Part shown: positions 43,520 through 55,436 of the stretch, piece after piece
How the letters are laid out: each line of letters begins with the position of its first letter
Position numbering within the stretch: the stretch's first letter is position 1
From: Melampsora larici-populina 98AG31
Lineage: Eukaryota; Basidiomycota; Pucciniomycetes; Pucciniales; Melampsoraceae
Reading direction: 5' to 3'
DNA: 64,000 bases
NCBI RefSeq assembly: GCF_000204055.1
Contig: NW_006768802.1
Location: forward strand, 437,612-501,611
Notes under the pieces: model-generated
Databases searched by the model: none
Told to the model about the DNA's origin: nothing
What the model saw: the letters and a program-made list of their open reading frames with translations, nothing else
Made by a program: the position numbers and the translations under genes

Positions 43520-45125
43520 CCAGTGTAGTATTTAAAGCTCAACAAGAGCTTTACAACACCTAAGAAGGGATAATCTACTACATGTAATATAATAGAATTT
43601 GCCTAAATACTGCCTTCTTCAAAGAAACCAGCACAAGGGCACTTGCTGACCACTTTGTGATAACAAAGAAAAAGATAAAGGTACCAAAGAAATAAAGCAA
43701 TACTGTTGTGTAGTATTATTCCCAGATTTTAAGCGCAAAAAGTCCACACACTACGTTATTACTAGAAATACTGTTGTTAAGTATTATTCCCAAATTGACT
43801 TATAGTCTTTAACACACGTAAATGAATTTCTCCTTGCTTTGAAGGGGCAGATTTAAGTGATCTTAGTACAAATATAGTAAATAAATGATGATTTATAACA
43901 CTACAACAAAGGTATAGATGCCAAAAAGGGAACAACAATCCCAAAATCATCAAGGAGTACTTATATCCACATGTAACAACCTCTGCAATAGTCAACAGCC
44001 TCAAAAACCAGCCAAATCCGCCTAAAGAACCCTAAAAATCATGTAATGATCTTGTTACTAATGTATGATGTAATTTTCACAGCCAAAAGTGATCAATGTC
44101 GCAATGATTTAATGTACAGCACTTCTTAAGATGAATACATGTGGTTTTTTCCTTGTAAACTAGCTGCAAACCAATTTTTGAGATTACGATTTTTTTCAGA
44201 TGGGGTCCAATTTTGAACTACTACAGTGCATCTTGTAGCCCTTGTGATACTGATCATTTATGACACCCATATGACCTATTTCTGATGAGTGATGAGTAAG
44301 ATATTGAGTTGTGAAGTTAAGGTTTTTGGTGTTACATGTTGACTTGTGACTGTAAATTCAAGATTCACACCAATTTCTTTTTTCCCTTATAACTTTTGAC
44401 ATAAACCTCCGCTACTGATGGTTTAAAGCTTGTACATTATGTAATACACGCTTCTGCTTCGAATGAGATATATACCAACGTAATCTGACGTCATTTGACA
44501 TATGTAATTAGCTGAAAACCTTCATTTTCCACGAAATTCACCCATTTTCTTCACTTTTCACAGCTGCTACTCTCTTTTTCTTGCTCATGTAATATGACAT
44601 CATCTTCTATCACCTTAAAAATCCCGGAAAATCCTCTTGGCAACCTTAATTTCCACTACTACCACTCTTACATATGTAAACTACACGCATAACCCTTGTT
44701 TACCAACTTCAAAAAAGTACCTTTCCGCTAATAACTTCTGTTTTTCCTTATCAACCTCCAAGATTAAAATTGTTTCTGTATAATACGATGTTGTTCTTCC
44801 ATACTCTAACCTCATTATACCCATAACTTTATTATTAATACCCTAAAAACCATTTTCCAACTTTTACACCTATATTTTTGAATTTTTCTTATCTTTTCTT
44901 TTTCTGTCTTTTTGTAATAACTTTGTAAGTAAACTATAATGATCTTAAGAATATATTTGAAATAAGATGTCATAGTCTTGAGTTAATAACTACACATAAG
45001 CCTCTAAGAGCTTCAATTGATCTGAAAACCTTCATTTTGAATTTTCTACTACACTGAAGTTTTTAAATAATTTGACAAAGTTATAATGATTAATTTTCTT
45101 GATTGATCCCATTTTTATAAATAGA
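43520..45125. other. Long AT-rich intergenic stretch
   Basis: I see no gene, RNA or structured repeat. Words such as TAATATGA and ATGTAATAT recur but without a definable unit. Confidence 0.45.
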
Positions 45126-46465
45126 TCACCACACCGGAAGGTCAAAGAAAGACTTGCAAGAGCCACCGGAACAATAAAAGGTTGGAGATAAGTCAACCTG
45201 CATTTGAGCACTTCGCATCTTGACTCGGTCATTGACCGAGGTAGCCTTGTGGTAGACACAGGACTTCTTCATGATAGCAAGATATTCATACGTTTGGGGC
45301 GGAATTTTGCGAGTGGCCATGCCAGATTTCTACAAGAAAAAGCAGGGTCAGTCCTTCAGAAAGTAATGAAAGATGAACATTAGACTTACCACCACTTTTG
45401 CCCAGACCCACGCCCTGTTCCACATTAGGTGGTATAGGAGAGTGGGATCCCAAGGGCAAACTAACACTGTCCGATCCCCGGAAGTGCCTTTTTGAGCTTG
45501 ATCATGGAACAGTTCAGTGGTTAACTTGTGGAGGGCAATCCATTTACGGGCATCCTGTCTCACAAACGAGGTCAGAAGTTTGAAAAAGAAATGCAGAGAA
45601 AGAAGATCACAAACCTCGAGCTCTTTGCTCAGAACACCCATCTGTGCTTCAGCAGCTGTGGTACCGCTGGCTGAAGCAATCAACTCTTTGGCTGCACAGT
45701 TCTGAGAGACATGAGATGTCAGAAAGTGAGAATATGAAGCACGAGTCATTATAGTGAAATGACTTACCTGGGCAACCTTTTTTGCCTTCTCTTTTTTGTT
45801 TTCAGTAAAGATGATCACCAAGCCCTTGTGCTTTGTAGCTTTTGAAAGCAAATCCACAAATGCCTGCCAAGTGAGAGAATCAACAAGGGTAATTTTTTCA
45901 GAACCAACTTGACCCATCCATATCAAGCAAGGAGCAATTGGGCTTGAGAGGACCAAATGGTGCATGCCCGGTTTGTACTCTTCACAGATATCGCCACACA
46001 TACCCTTAAAATTGTGGAGTGACTTTCCAAATAAGCACTTCACCAGCTCGAGGATGTTGCCTTGGTTGAACATCTTCGACTCAACAAGGTTGTGGCGGAC
46101 CATAGAAGTAGCAGCCCCTTTGCGACCTTGGGTAGCTACCTTCATGGAATTGCCCTGGTCAACTTTGACCTCCTTCTCCGTATGTATTTTGAACTTGACC
46201 TGCACGGTCATCTCGTTTCTTCAATCAAATTGAATACGCGGTGCCGTTCCAACTTGGTAAAGAGGATTTTGCTGAAGACCGGTCGCTGGAGCATCATGGC
46301 CTGTTTGGGTAGAAGGCTCTTCAAATACTGGAAGAGTATGTCAGTTTAGAAAAGGCAAAACTCTGTAATTGGAGAGCTTGACTTACATGAATTCATGTGA
46401 CCTTCAACAGCGGGCACTTCTTTGACTTTGGAGGCTTTTTCAATGGTTGTGTGGTGGTTAGACAT
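45126..46465 (-). pseudogene. Unrecognised five-exon gene, family F copy 1, one premature stop
   Basis: Minus-strand exons: 46465-46387, 46327-45768, 45701-45615, 45554-45390 and 45329-45126. All have GT-AG borders and phases fit, for about 364 codons. The start MSNHHTTIEKASK is shared with the paralogue at 57728 (MSNHQSPINNA). A TGA at 46223-46221 in exon 2 aligns with a sense CAA in that paralogue, so it is probably a mutation. Translation from a Met four codons later (MTVQVKFKIHTEKEV) would give 286 residues. Other features: CLFGKSLHNFKGMCGDICEEY, a hydrophobic HHLVLSSPIAPCLIWMG segment, a Lys-rich NKKEKAKK, and a final exon with CVYHKATS. No family is recognised. A TATA box stands 330 bp upstream of the ATG. 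Confidence 0.6.
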
Positions 46466-46794
46466 GTTAGGATTTATATAAGGGTTGTTGCTGAGCTGAT
46501 AGTATATAGATATGCTAACAATTAGAATGAAACCAAATACCAAAAAGGGAGGAAAAACAAAACAAACTAATAACAAGACAGAGGAGCAGAGGCACGGGTT
46601 AAAATTGTAAGGCTGATTGTGGAGGACTAACTTTGAAACCTGGGGATTCATGAAGGAAGGATTGGTCAGAGTCAAGGTGAGAGAAAGAAAGGGTAAGAAA
46701 AACATTGAGCAAACAAATGCTATCAATGTCACTGACTGGCTGAGATTGATGAGATGAACAAAGAAACCAAAAGAAACAAAAGAAAACGTACCCC

Positions 46795-46802
46795 TATTTA
46801 TA
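46795..46802 (-). promoter_or_regulatory. TATA box of the family F gene (copy 1)
   Basis: TATAAATA within GGGTATAAATAGGGG on the minus strand, upstream of the ATG at 46465. The same word occurs at the same relative place in the paralogue (57433-57440), and both are preceded by an ATGAGGTCAT-rich segment. Confidence 0.65.
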
Positions 46803-47407
46803 CCCTTCCAGGATGATCAAACCGATCCCCATTTACAATGGTGAGGTCATATGAGGTCAGATGACCTCACCACCCCATTTTTCAATCAATGTTCACAATA
46901 TTGGGGAGCAAAGAACAATATAAATCAGCTGTTTGAAATCTTTGGCAAAAGAGAAAGAATTGACATACATACTTTAAACTACTCTTTGTTGTCATGATAC
47001 CTTCTTATTGTTTCATTCTTGATGTTATATGAATTGACCAAATAAAATTGACTTTGATTTTGAAAACTTTGAGATGATTGATATCCAGTTCTTTTTTCTT
47101 CCTTGAAGCTTTGATTTTGGAAACCTGGATTCAAACAATCTCGACTGACTCGTATGCACCCTCTTTCCATGATTGAAAACATTGATAATTGCATGACTTC
47201 AGAGCGGTTTTCAATGCCTATATCAATCAGAAATATCATCATGATCCTTATCGTGATTGAAAACTTTGGTTGAAAATGTTGAATTTACGTAAATCTTTGA
47301 ATGGCGGAATTTTTTGAGGGGTGGAGGTGAGGGAGAATGAGGAGGAACCGGAGTGCGTAACAAACGGTGCTAAAGAAACTGGACTAGAGAAAATTGATGG
47401 CTTCAAT
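46803..47407. other. Upstream region of family F gene and spacer
   Basis: Contains a GAGGTCATATGAGGTCAGATGACCTC block (46841-46866) of repeated and inverted TGACCTC/GAGGTCA words, possibly regulatory. No gene is supported. Confidence 0.45.
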
Positions 47408-47409
47408 TA

Positions 47410-47576
47410 CGGGATACAAAGTTAAAACTGGGTTTTTTTCCCAGTTTCCCAGTTTTTGTTTTTGGCTGTGTTTGGAACTTTCCCACGTTCTCCCAGTTTC
47501 CCAGTTTGCGCAAACACAGCCAAAAAGTCCGAATTGGGAAACCCGGAACAAATCCGGGTTTCTAGTTTGTATCCCG
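47410..47576. mobile_element. Small TA-flanked MITE, 167 bp
   Basis: CGGGATACAAA at the left end and its complement at the right, with TA on each side (47408-47409, 47577-47578). The interior has repeated CCCAGTTT/AAACTGGG words. A Tc1/mariner-type TA duplication is likely. It is only 24 bp from the hAT-type MITE. Confidence 0.72.
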
Positions 47577-47600
47577 TAAATCAGGAGGGAAGAATTGAAG

Positions 47601-48002
47601 TCAGGATGGGGGCGCAAAAAAAATAACGCGCCTGGGCGCAAGGCGCGCCTAAACATCTCAGAAACAAGGTGGGCGCGCCCAAAGGCCTGTATGCCTCATA
47701 GTGAGAAAGTGGGGCTTTCCACGTGGTTATTTTCTTATAAAATCCATTTCAAGTTGTTTTATGAATCAACTTCAATTAAGAATAGACCTTCAAACAATCC
47801 ATCTTCCACCTCGTCAGCAACAAATATGCATTTAAGGTTGGTTAAAATGCATTTCCTGGATTTTTTTCACATTTTTTTCATGTTTTTTCATTTTTGCGCG
47901 GTGAAAGGCCGCGCCTAACGCGCCAGTGGCGCCTAGACGCGCCCTTTTTCACGAAAACGCTCCAGGGCGCGCCTTTTTTTTAAGGCTGTGCCCCCATCCT
48001 GA
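47601..48002. mobile_element. hAT-type MITE, family D copy 2 (402 bp)
   Basis: Ends TCAGGATGGGGGCGCA and TG(T)GCCCCCATCCTGA, flanked by the perfect 8-bp duplication AATTGAAG (47593-47600, 48003-48010). It is nearly collinear with copy 1 at 34449-34841, differing by point changes and small indels. The two copies together fix the ends of the family. Confidence 0.9.
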
Positions 48003-48061
48003 AATTGAAGAACCCATAAACGTCAGATATGATAAATACAGTCAAAGGAACCAAATCATGG

Positions 48062-48175
48062 TTTAGGCTTGAGAAATCGAGAAAAAAGAGGTTTTGGACT
48101 CCAGATTAAAGCCTGGGTTAAATCTCGGCGACACACAAAACCTCAAAACTTACCAATGATTCTCACAACAGCTGT
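48062..48175 (-). repeat. Dispersed repeat E, copy 2
   Basis: On the minus strand it starts CAGCTGTTGTGAGAATCATT, as in copy 1, and includes GAGATTTAACCCAGGCTTTA. See 35021 and 56423. Confidence 0.62.
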
Positions 48176-48918
48176 AAGTGTATGTTTTGTTCGGCAAACC
48201 TGACCGATCGCGTTCTTTGGGAAGCGTGATTTGAAAATTTACAATATACTCCACACATTTGGTGTTATAGAGCTCACCATGATGACCAAAGAAAAACATC
48301 GTGACCATGAAAGTTACAAGACCCTTAAAATTATCAATGTTGCATATGCAGTAGCTAAGATGATATGTGATCAATCAGTCCTACTGATTTGATTTATCCT
48401 CATGGTGTTGGGTGACATGAAAACATAGTCCTGCTAAGTTATTCTTGCCGGTGTGTTAAATTAATTTGAGACTTGGCCAGAGTAAAGTTGATCAACACCT
48501 CCACTGCAGACTTGGCCTCTCAAAGCCAAACTGCAACTTGTTGCACTCTTCAATGTGGAGATTGCAATACGTGTTAAAGCAACCTTCAACTTTGCAACGT
48601 CATATGTCCCCGTCAAGCATTGAAAAAGAGACCCTTATCTCCAGGTGTAGTCATCATACAATTTTTCACACCTCGTTCGTTATATGCTAAGATCATCGTT
48701 CAATCTAAAATTGTCATCAAAGCAATCAAACTTTTCTGAGACTCGCTAACATCTTCAGACCAGGCTTAGATGGGGGAAATTACTCAGATCTCGTCATTTC
48801 CGAAGGTCGCGATCTGTGGTGCTTGAGCGAAACGTGATAGAAATGTCCCCATCTTGAAGATTAAACGTGTTGATATGAATAGGGGACGCGTGCAGAGAAG
48901 ATCGCGTTGACTACTGAG
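48176..48918. other. Intergenic stretch
   Basis: No supportable gene. From about 48780 the base composition becomes more even, typical of the 5' flank of host genes here. Confidence 0.4.
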
Positions 48919-49335
48919 ATGAAACTAACAGTTGCGAATCTGTTCCATGGGACACGGAGAGAGGATGGTAGCGGATTTATGAGATTTTGTGATCAAAGTA
49001 AATAATAGCGGCAATCCCTCAACTAGTGACCCAACCTTATTGCTCAAGTCGATTCAGATAACCAAGATTTTCATCTGGTGTGCCGGTTTGTAACGCCGGA
49101 CCATTCCTCTGCACTATCTGACTTGATACGATTTGAAAGTCTCCGCGGTAGCGTACCATACAAGCGGCCGAGTCTCACTGATGGAGACTGGAGTAATCAA
49201 CCTGCGGACTCCGGCCAAAGTAACGGAGTCAGTACGAAGGAAGAGAAGCCCGATGAAAGGATGGTGCCGTTCCGTTCACTCTTTACGAAAATCTACAAAA
49301 GCGCAAACTTCCCACCAATCGATGAAACGGTTTAG
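48919..49335 (+). CDS. Small two-exon protein of unknown function
   Basis: Exon 1 is 48919-48997 and exon 2 49058-49335, with a 60-bp GTAAAT...TTCAG intron, giving 118 residues in one frame. The join yields FMRFCDQ followed by NNQDFHLVCRF, and the composition is protein-like on both sides. The N-terminus (MKLTVANLF) is too short and polar for a clear signal peptide. The middle has a Ser/Gln/Asn-rich linker, and the end is FTKIYKSANFPPIDETV. It lies 346 bp upstream of, and in the same direction as, the secreted-protein gene at 49681. No family is recognised. The splice model is mine and an upstream exon is possible. Confidence 0.45.
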
Positions 49336-49680
49336 GTAATAGACCGATATCTTCAGAACTTTATTTACATAGGAGGCATCAGGATCTGTCTAATCATCTA
49401 TTGATAGATTGGATCATGACGATTCGCAACCCGATTCCAACCCAAAGCAAATCATAGTGTTACACCGATGCCATCACACGTATGGCACCATTCTGGGACC
49501 TGCAGAGTACATCATAGACTGGCTGCCGATTGTGAGACTCCGCCTCCTTATAAGATCATCAGTCGTGTGGCTTATAAATCTCTCTTCGCATACAACAGTG
49601 TTCTTGTGACAATCCCATCATCGCATTGATATTTTTCTTGTTCCTTACAAAAGCGCTTTCGAGCGTAGGATAAGAATTCC
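49336..49680. other. Spacer and presumed promoter of the secreted-protein gene
   Basis: 345 bp with no gene. A TTATAA at 49549-49554 and another TTATAA near 49571 precede the ATG at 49681, both possible TATA-like elements. Confidence 0.4.
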
Positions 49681-50986
49681 ATGCGGTACATCTTCGCACC
49701 ATTGTTGTTGTTCTGTTCCGTTTGCGTTTCCTTAGAATTCAAAGGACTTCAAAATTCGCTCAAGGAATTGGCGAAAAAACCGGGTGATGGTGATAACAGC
49801 GAGTTACTCAGTTTGAGTAGAGTTGCCGGCTTGGATCTTACCAACATCTTGCCACGGACCCAACGCGCAAGACACGACGAAGTGGCATTCCCAGTTTTCA
49901 CTGAACTTCCCATGCGAGGTTTGTGATTCAAATGTCTTGATTGCTAAACTCATCAGATCCAATATCCCGTACTTTCTTTAATGACATTTTGTTTCGTCAA
50001 TATAGAGACCAAGAACGGGAGAATCTTAGACTGTTTGACTGAAATAGGTTATTGGATGGTGGAAGGAGGATTAGACGAAACCATCAAGATACGAGAAGAA
50101 TTTAGAAACACTATGAGAGAATTTGTGAAAGATAATTTCGAAGCGGATCAAAAGGAACATCTTTCATTATCCTCACCTAGAAGTTTGAATTCAGATGCCT
50201 CAATCGATCCAATTTTAAAAGACTATTTCCAAGAGTTAGTAACAAGTCCTACCAAAGGATCAGAGCATACAAAAGCAACAGAAAAGGAAACTTTTGATGA
50301 TTCGAAATTGGTCACATCGTTGGTCAAGTTGGCTGTTCAGGCGAACGATTGGGATACCATGCTTAGACATGCCAACTGGCTTACAACTTTACGGAACGAA
50401 TTGTTAAAGGACCCGAACGGTTACGGCTTTACAAATCGGCATTGGATGGGCTATGCTATTAAGATGCGACATGAAATGCAAAGATGTAAGTGGTGGTATT
50501 TGTCAAGGATATTGAATTCTTTTGCAGATGTTTATGTCTGTAGATAAACCTGAACTGACCTGCTTAATCACATTAGACACGGAGTTTGACAAGAAAAATG
50601 CCGAATATCTGATCAAGGATCTACCCAAGGAAGGAATTCCGCGAAAAAAACAAAAGGATACGTATAACCTCCGACAAAAGTTTCGGATCATTGCAAATCA
50701 TTGGAATTCCGAGTATAAAATCCATCAAGAAAAACCAAAGGTTACATATCATATCCGTCGAAAGTTTTGGATAAATGCATATTATTGGAATTCCTTACAA
50801 CATACATTACAACAACCTGATTGGAAGAGTGAAGTAACAAGAGCCAAGTGGCATCTTGGAATGATTTCGGAAAATTTTGATAATTTTTTAAAAACTCATA
50901 CAATGAAGAAGAACTTCTTGAAAACATTGCAAGACTTTTTAAAGTTTCATATCAATGAAAAAAGTCTTGCACCTGATCACATCTAA
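49681..50986 (+). CDS. Secreted protein of unknown function, three exons
   Basis: Exons 49681-49918, 50006-50485 and 50544-50986 (introns 87 and 58 bp, GT-AG) encode 386 residues. The N-terminus MRYIFAPLLLFCSVCVSLEF is a clear signal peptide, with likely cleavage after about residue 17-18. The mature part is charged, helical and almost free of Cys. In exon 3 a segment of about 28 residues is repeated in tandem: KDTYNLRQKFRIIANHWNS then KVTYHIRRKFWINAYYWNS. No transmembrane segment follows the signal. The second acceptor was set at 50543, because the nearer TTTGCAG at 50527 breaks the frame. It has the profile of rust secreted proteins expressed in the plant, but no known effector motif, so that role is only an inference. 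Confidence 0.7.
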
Positions 50987-51808
50987 ACATCTGATAGAGG
51001 AGGTATCTGTAGGGTGAGGGCAGTTTGTAGACATTGGTTTTGGCTTCTTGGGTTCAATTTTTCAAAAAACAAAACAATCATCATCTTGATTCTTGTCTGA
51101 TGAAGACCATGACGAGAAATTAGGTATCAAAACTTTAACTTTTGTTTATAATCTATTATGATATAATTTGTTGATTCCTTACCACTGGCTGTAGTTCTCT
51201 ATGAAATCTTAATTTAAAAATAGACACGTTATTTACTACTGCTTCAACCTTGGTCAAATTTTTGTTTGATCCTCTCTAGTTATCACTAGTTGCGACCCAG
51301 GGGAATCTGCCACAACTTTGCCACAACCCTAAAGGAATCAATCAGCATATACCGCGAAAGATCAGTCCATGGTTTTCAAAATGCTTATGAGAGGACCAAA
51401 TTTCAAGAGTGTTGCTCGTGATCATTATTTCTCTTACAAAAAGACCATATTCAACATTAATAATAATCTACATGTGCTTTTATTTCAAAACCTCTTTCTT
51501 TCAATCTAATCTATGAACATTATCATCATCATCATCATCATAAAAAAACATCCCTGATTTTGATTTTTCTTTCTTGCAATGAAAAATTTAATGTATATAT
51601 ATATATAACCTCTTAAGTAAAACCTTTTCAAATGCAGTTCAAATAATAATAAAACAATTATACAAAAGAAAAACATCGTTTGACTTAATTTTTTTCAACA
51701 AGAAATGCATCAAAACAAAAAGAAACCATTAATCAAATTTCAAACCAAACCTCCAAATAAGTAAGCAAAAAACCAAACCCCAACTCAAACCTTTTTCCCA
51801 ATCGCATT
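50987..51808. other. Intergenic stretch between convergent genes
   Basis: 3' flanks of the secreted-protein gene and Med25. A short ATCATC run (51523-51540) and a TATATATATATA run (51594-51606) are present. No gene seen. Confidence 0.5.
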
Positions 51809-54800
51809 TCATCGATTCATACCTAAATACATTCCACCACCATCAACTAAATCAGGATGAATTCCAGAATTGACATTATTATTCGGATTATTCCCATGAT
51901 TATTATTCCCATTATTATGCTGATGATTATTCACATTATGATGATTACCCGGAAGATTATTAGTTCCAAGACTGACCACCGGATTAGAAACCTTAAGTTG
52001 ATGATTAAACAAATGATGAGAATTCAAACTAGCCGATAAACTTTGTAAAAGTTCTTGTGCTTGAGGATTGATAGCTCTGATGCCTGTTCCGGTTCCTATG
52101 GTGCTTACATTTGAAGTAGGTGTTTGATTTTGAGTAGGTGTTTGATTTTGAATTGGTGTTTGACTTTGACTTGGATTAGATGTAGGAGTTTGATTAAGAG
52201 TATGTGGTGTTGAGATCCTTAAACTACTTGGGATTGGCATCCTTTGAAAAACTAAACCGAAAAGAGTTCTCATGGTTCGATTATATAGTAAAACGACTCC
52301 ATGTCCAATCTCATCAAAAATCACTACACCAAACTAATCCCATCTTCATCAGTAAAGCTTTCTCATCAAATATTCACAAACAAATACTATGACAAAAATC
52401 ACTCAACTGTATTATTAATCATACTTTCACAGATCTTCACATACAAATCTTCATCTCTTTTACCTCCTCCATTCGAAATCAAATGTAATGAAAGTCCATG
52501 CGGTTTATTAATAGTAGTATGTGCAGATAATTCGTGTAAATTCGTACTTCTTAGACTACCCATCATTCTCCATACTTTTGGCCAACTTTCTGCTACGATT
52601 CTCCTGTAAGAAAAAGACATAAATCCGAGTGTTTGTTGATGATTCAAAAACAAGTTCAGTCAGTTTCATTTACTTTTTTTTTGTTTCACATCTAGACTTC
52701 CTCGAAAAGAGACAAGATAGACTTACAATTCATTCGCATTTTGTGCTGGACTTGCATGTCCTCCTAATCTAATCGAAACCGTTTCTTCTTGTCCATTAGG
52801 TTTAGTTCCAACAGTCCAATTCAATGTACCTTGCCAAATCATAGGTCCTTCAGATGGCTATTATTCGTAAACCAATTTACAATTCTATCATCCTACTATT
52901 ACCTATCATCAAATCACAAAATTCACTCACATGAGCTGGTCCTACATTCGGACCATTAGGATTCAAAGCTGGACCAAGCATTGGGTTGACCATTCCTCCA
53001 GATGTCGAAGTTGAAGTAGATGGACCCGAAAAGTTTTGAGTATGTAATTGTTGTTGAGCTTGTTGAGCCTGTTGAGCTTTCATAGCAATACTTCTCAACC
53101 TGAAAAAACCATCATCATCCATCAATTCAAATCCAATCATATCATTCATTCATCCATCAAAAAGAATGAAAACAAACACTCAACTGATCTGTAATCACTT
53201 GTTTAACCCTCACACCTTGTGCTTTAGCTTCAGCTTCTGTAATCTCGCCTGACCTTCTCTTAAGATCAATACTTGATAACTCAGCTTTAGCATGAGCCTG
53301 AGCTGCTTCCATTAACATTCGATGTGCAGGACTGATATGTCTTGTTGGTGTTGATGTTGATGTTGGTAATGTACCACGAGGAGGGATATCCCTCCTATTA
53401 CTATCACTATTATTCTCATTATTGTTATTATTATTAGGATTGGCTTGAGATTGTGAAGAAAGAAAATTCATTTCTTGCTGCTGTTGTTGATGTTTTTTCA
53501 GTTGTTGTTGGATTAATTGTTGTTGTTTTTGTGCTAATTGTTGTTGTTGTAATTGTATTTGTTGTTGAGTGGGCATTGAATTTGTTACAGGTTGTGTTGA
53601 TGGTGGATTGTATGTCGGTCTTGATTGAGGTAAAGAGGATGTCGGTCGGCTTAATGGTAATCCAACTTCTTTTCCACTTCCACCTAATAAAGCTAATGCT
53701 CTTGAAAGATCGTCAGTCGGTGGTGCTGGTTGAGGAAGTGCAGGTGATGAACTTCCAAGAGCGCTAGATTGAGATGAAGTTTGAGTTAGATCAATGATCG
53801 TGGGTTGTGTTGGTCGTTGGAAGGATGTTGATGGATCAATGGGTGGATTAGAAACTGGCGGTGTTGGCTGATGACTCAGATTATTTGAAGTTGGGCCTCC
53901 TCCCAATAGAAGCGAAAGGCCTTGTGCCAAATTCTGATCAACACCCTGTGGAAGTGAATTTTGGAAATTTGAATGGACGTTTGATTGTTGTGGCATATTT
54001 TGAGAGACACCCTGTGGTGGAAATGGTGATGTTGTGTTGGTTCGTTGATTGGAACTAGTAGGATTAGGAAGAAAAGATGATAAATCAAAATTCGAGCCAG
54101 GAAGGTTATTGTTGACATTTACTGATCGAGGTGGGAGCGTATTCATGGACTGAACAGACTGGGCTGCAGTACGTGTCGGAAGATTGGTATTTTGATTGTG
54201 AAGAGGAGCGATTTGAGCCAATGGTTGATCATCATCATCCGAGTCAGTCCGAGATCGTTTTTGAGAGTGGGGTGAAGATGGGCTAGGTTTTTGAGTACCC
54301 GATGCTTGGTTGACAGCAATAGGTTGGTCCGCTGAAGTTTTTGGATTAGGCTTCGGTTCAACTTGTAATCGGGGAATGAGATCTGATAAGACTGCGTGTT
54401 TATTAGGAGAGGCAGGGACTCCATTGAAACCAGGAAGGCAGGTATAATGAGTTGGATGTAATGAACGAAGCAAATCTTTAGAGTTTGGGGATGGGTTTTG
54501 ACCCTGAAGTCTGGTAAGAAAGCTTGCTAGCTTTGGTACTCGACAAATTGCAATAAGACCAAGAATGATATTCTTCTGTTCGAGTAAACCTGGTTTCTTG
54601 TCATTTGGATTGTAACGACCTTGAGCATCTTTACGATATCGACCGGCAAGATCAAGAAGAGTGACATTATCATATTCAGCTTTTCTATTGAAGAGAGGCA
54701 CAATTCTCGGTAATTCTTCAATCAACGGATCTGGTACTGAATGAACTGAGCCAGAGAAAGCTGGCTGTAGTGTAGGAGGGCCCAAATCAGTGGCAGTGAG

Positions 54801-55436
54801 TACGACGATATGACGACGGTGTGGAAGGGTAGGATCGACATGGTGTTGACGTCGATGAGGTGGAGCAGACCTGGTTGAAGTTGGAGAGAATTTTTGATCC
54901 ATGACTTCCATAGCTCGAATGATGGCTTCTAAGATTGCAGGTTCACTTCCACCGTATAATTGATAATCAGCTGATGGATCTATTTCAGGAGATTGATCTG
55001 ATAAGGTTGGTTCAGGTAAGAAACCGGGTAAGAGGGTTGGAAGTGCATTGATAAACGTAGAAAGATCTGAGAAAGGTAACGGTTGGTAAACTGATATAGA
55101 AGCTGGTGTTGTAGGTGGTAATGAGTTAAATAAGACAGGCATAAATCTCATTCGAGCACCAGGATAAAGAATAGCCAGTTTCCTATAAACATAAAAGAAA
55201 ATCAAAATATGGTATTTAAGAAATGATGATGGGTGATTGTCTGACCTTATGAAAGCATTAATGTATTCAATCCCAAATGATTTCCAATTTATTCTTTGAC
55301 GAACCGATGCATCTATACAGAAGACACAAGAGACTAAAGTTGAAGTTGATTGAGCTGATGGTTGATTGATTGATGATGATAAATTAAAAGTTTGATGATT
55401 TTGTTCAGGCTGAAATGAAGATTGGATACTTGACAT
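51809..55436 (-). CDS. MED25: Mediator complex subunit 25-like protein (Med25), six exons
   Basis: Med25 links activators to the Mediator/RNA polymerase II machinery. Exons (minus): 55436-55246, 55182-53185, 53099-52931, 52857-52727, 52603-52408 and 52333-51809. All borders are GT-AG, for 1069 residues. The N-terminal 260 residues form the von Willebrand A-type domain typical of Med25: LVSCVFCIDAS, then INAFIR-KLAILYPGARMRF, GGSEPAILEAIIRAMEVM and HIVVLTATD. A long Ser/Pro/Gln/Asn-rich region with glutamine runs follows (about 380-750). The C-terminal part has PMIWQGTLNW, INLGG-like IRLGGHASP, ESWPKVW and GVVLLYNRTMRTLFGLVF, resembling the activator-interacting domain. The start was placed at MSSIQSS because the frame upstream is low-complexity GATTT/TTGAAG repeat DNA. 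The weakest junctions are the GTTGAGT donors of exons 2 and 5. Confidence 0.82.

Noticed and set aside
53453..53767. 104-codon Val-rich frame on the plus strand
   Set aside because: Antisense of the Gln/Asn-rich region of Med25; the repeated CAA/AAC codons read as Val/Leu on the other strand.
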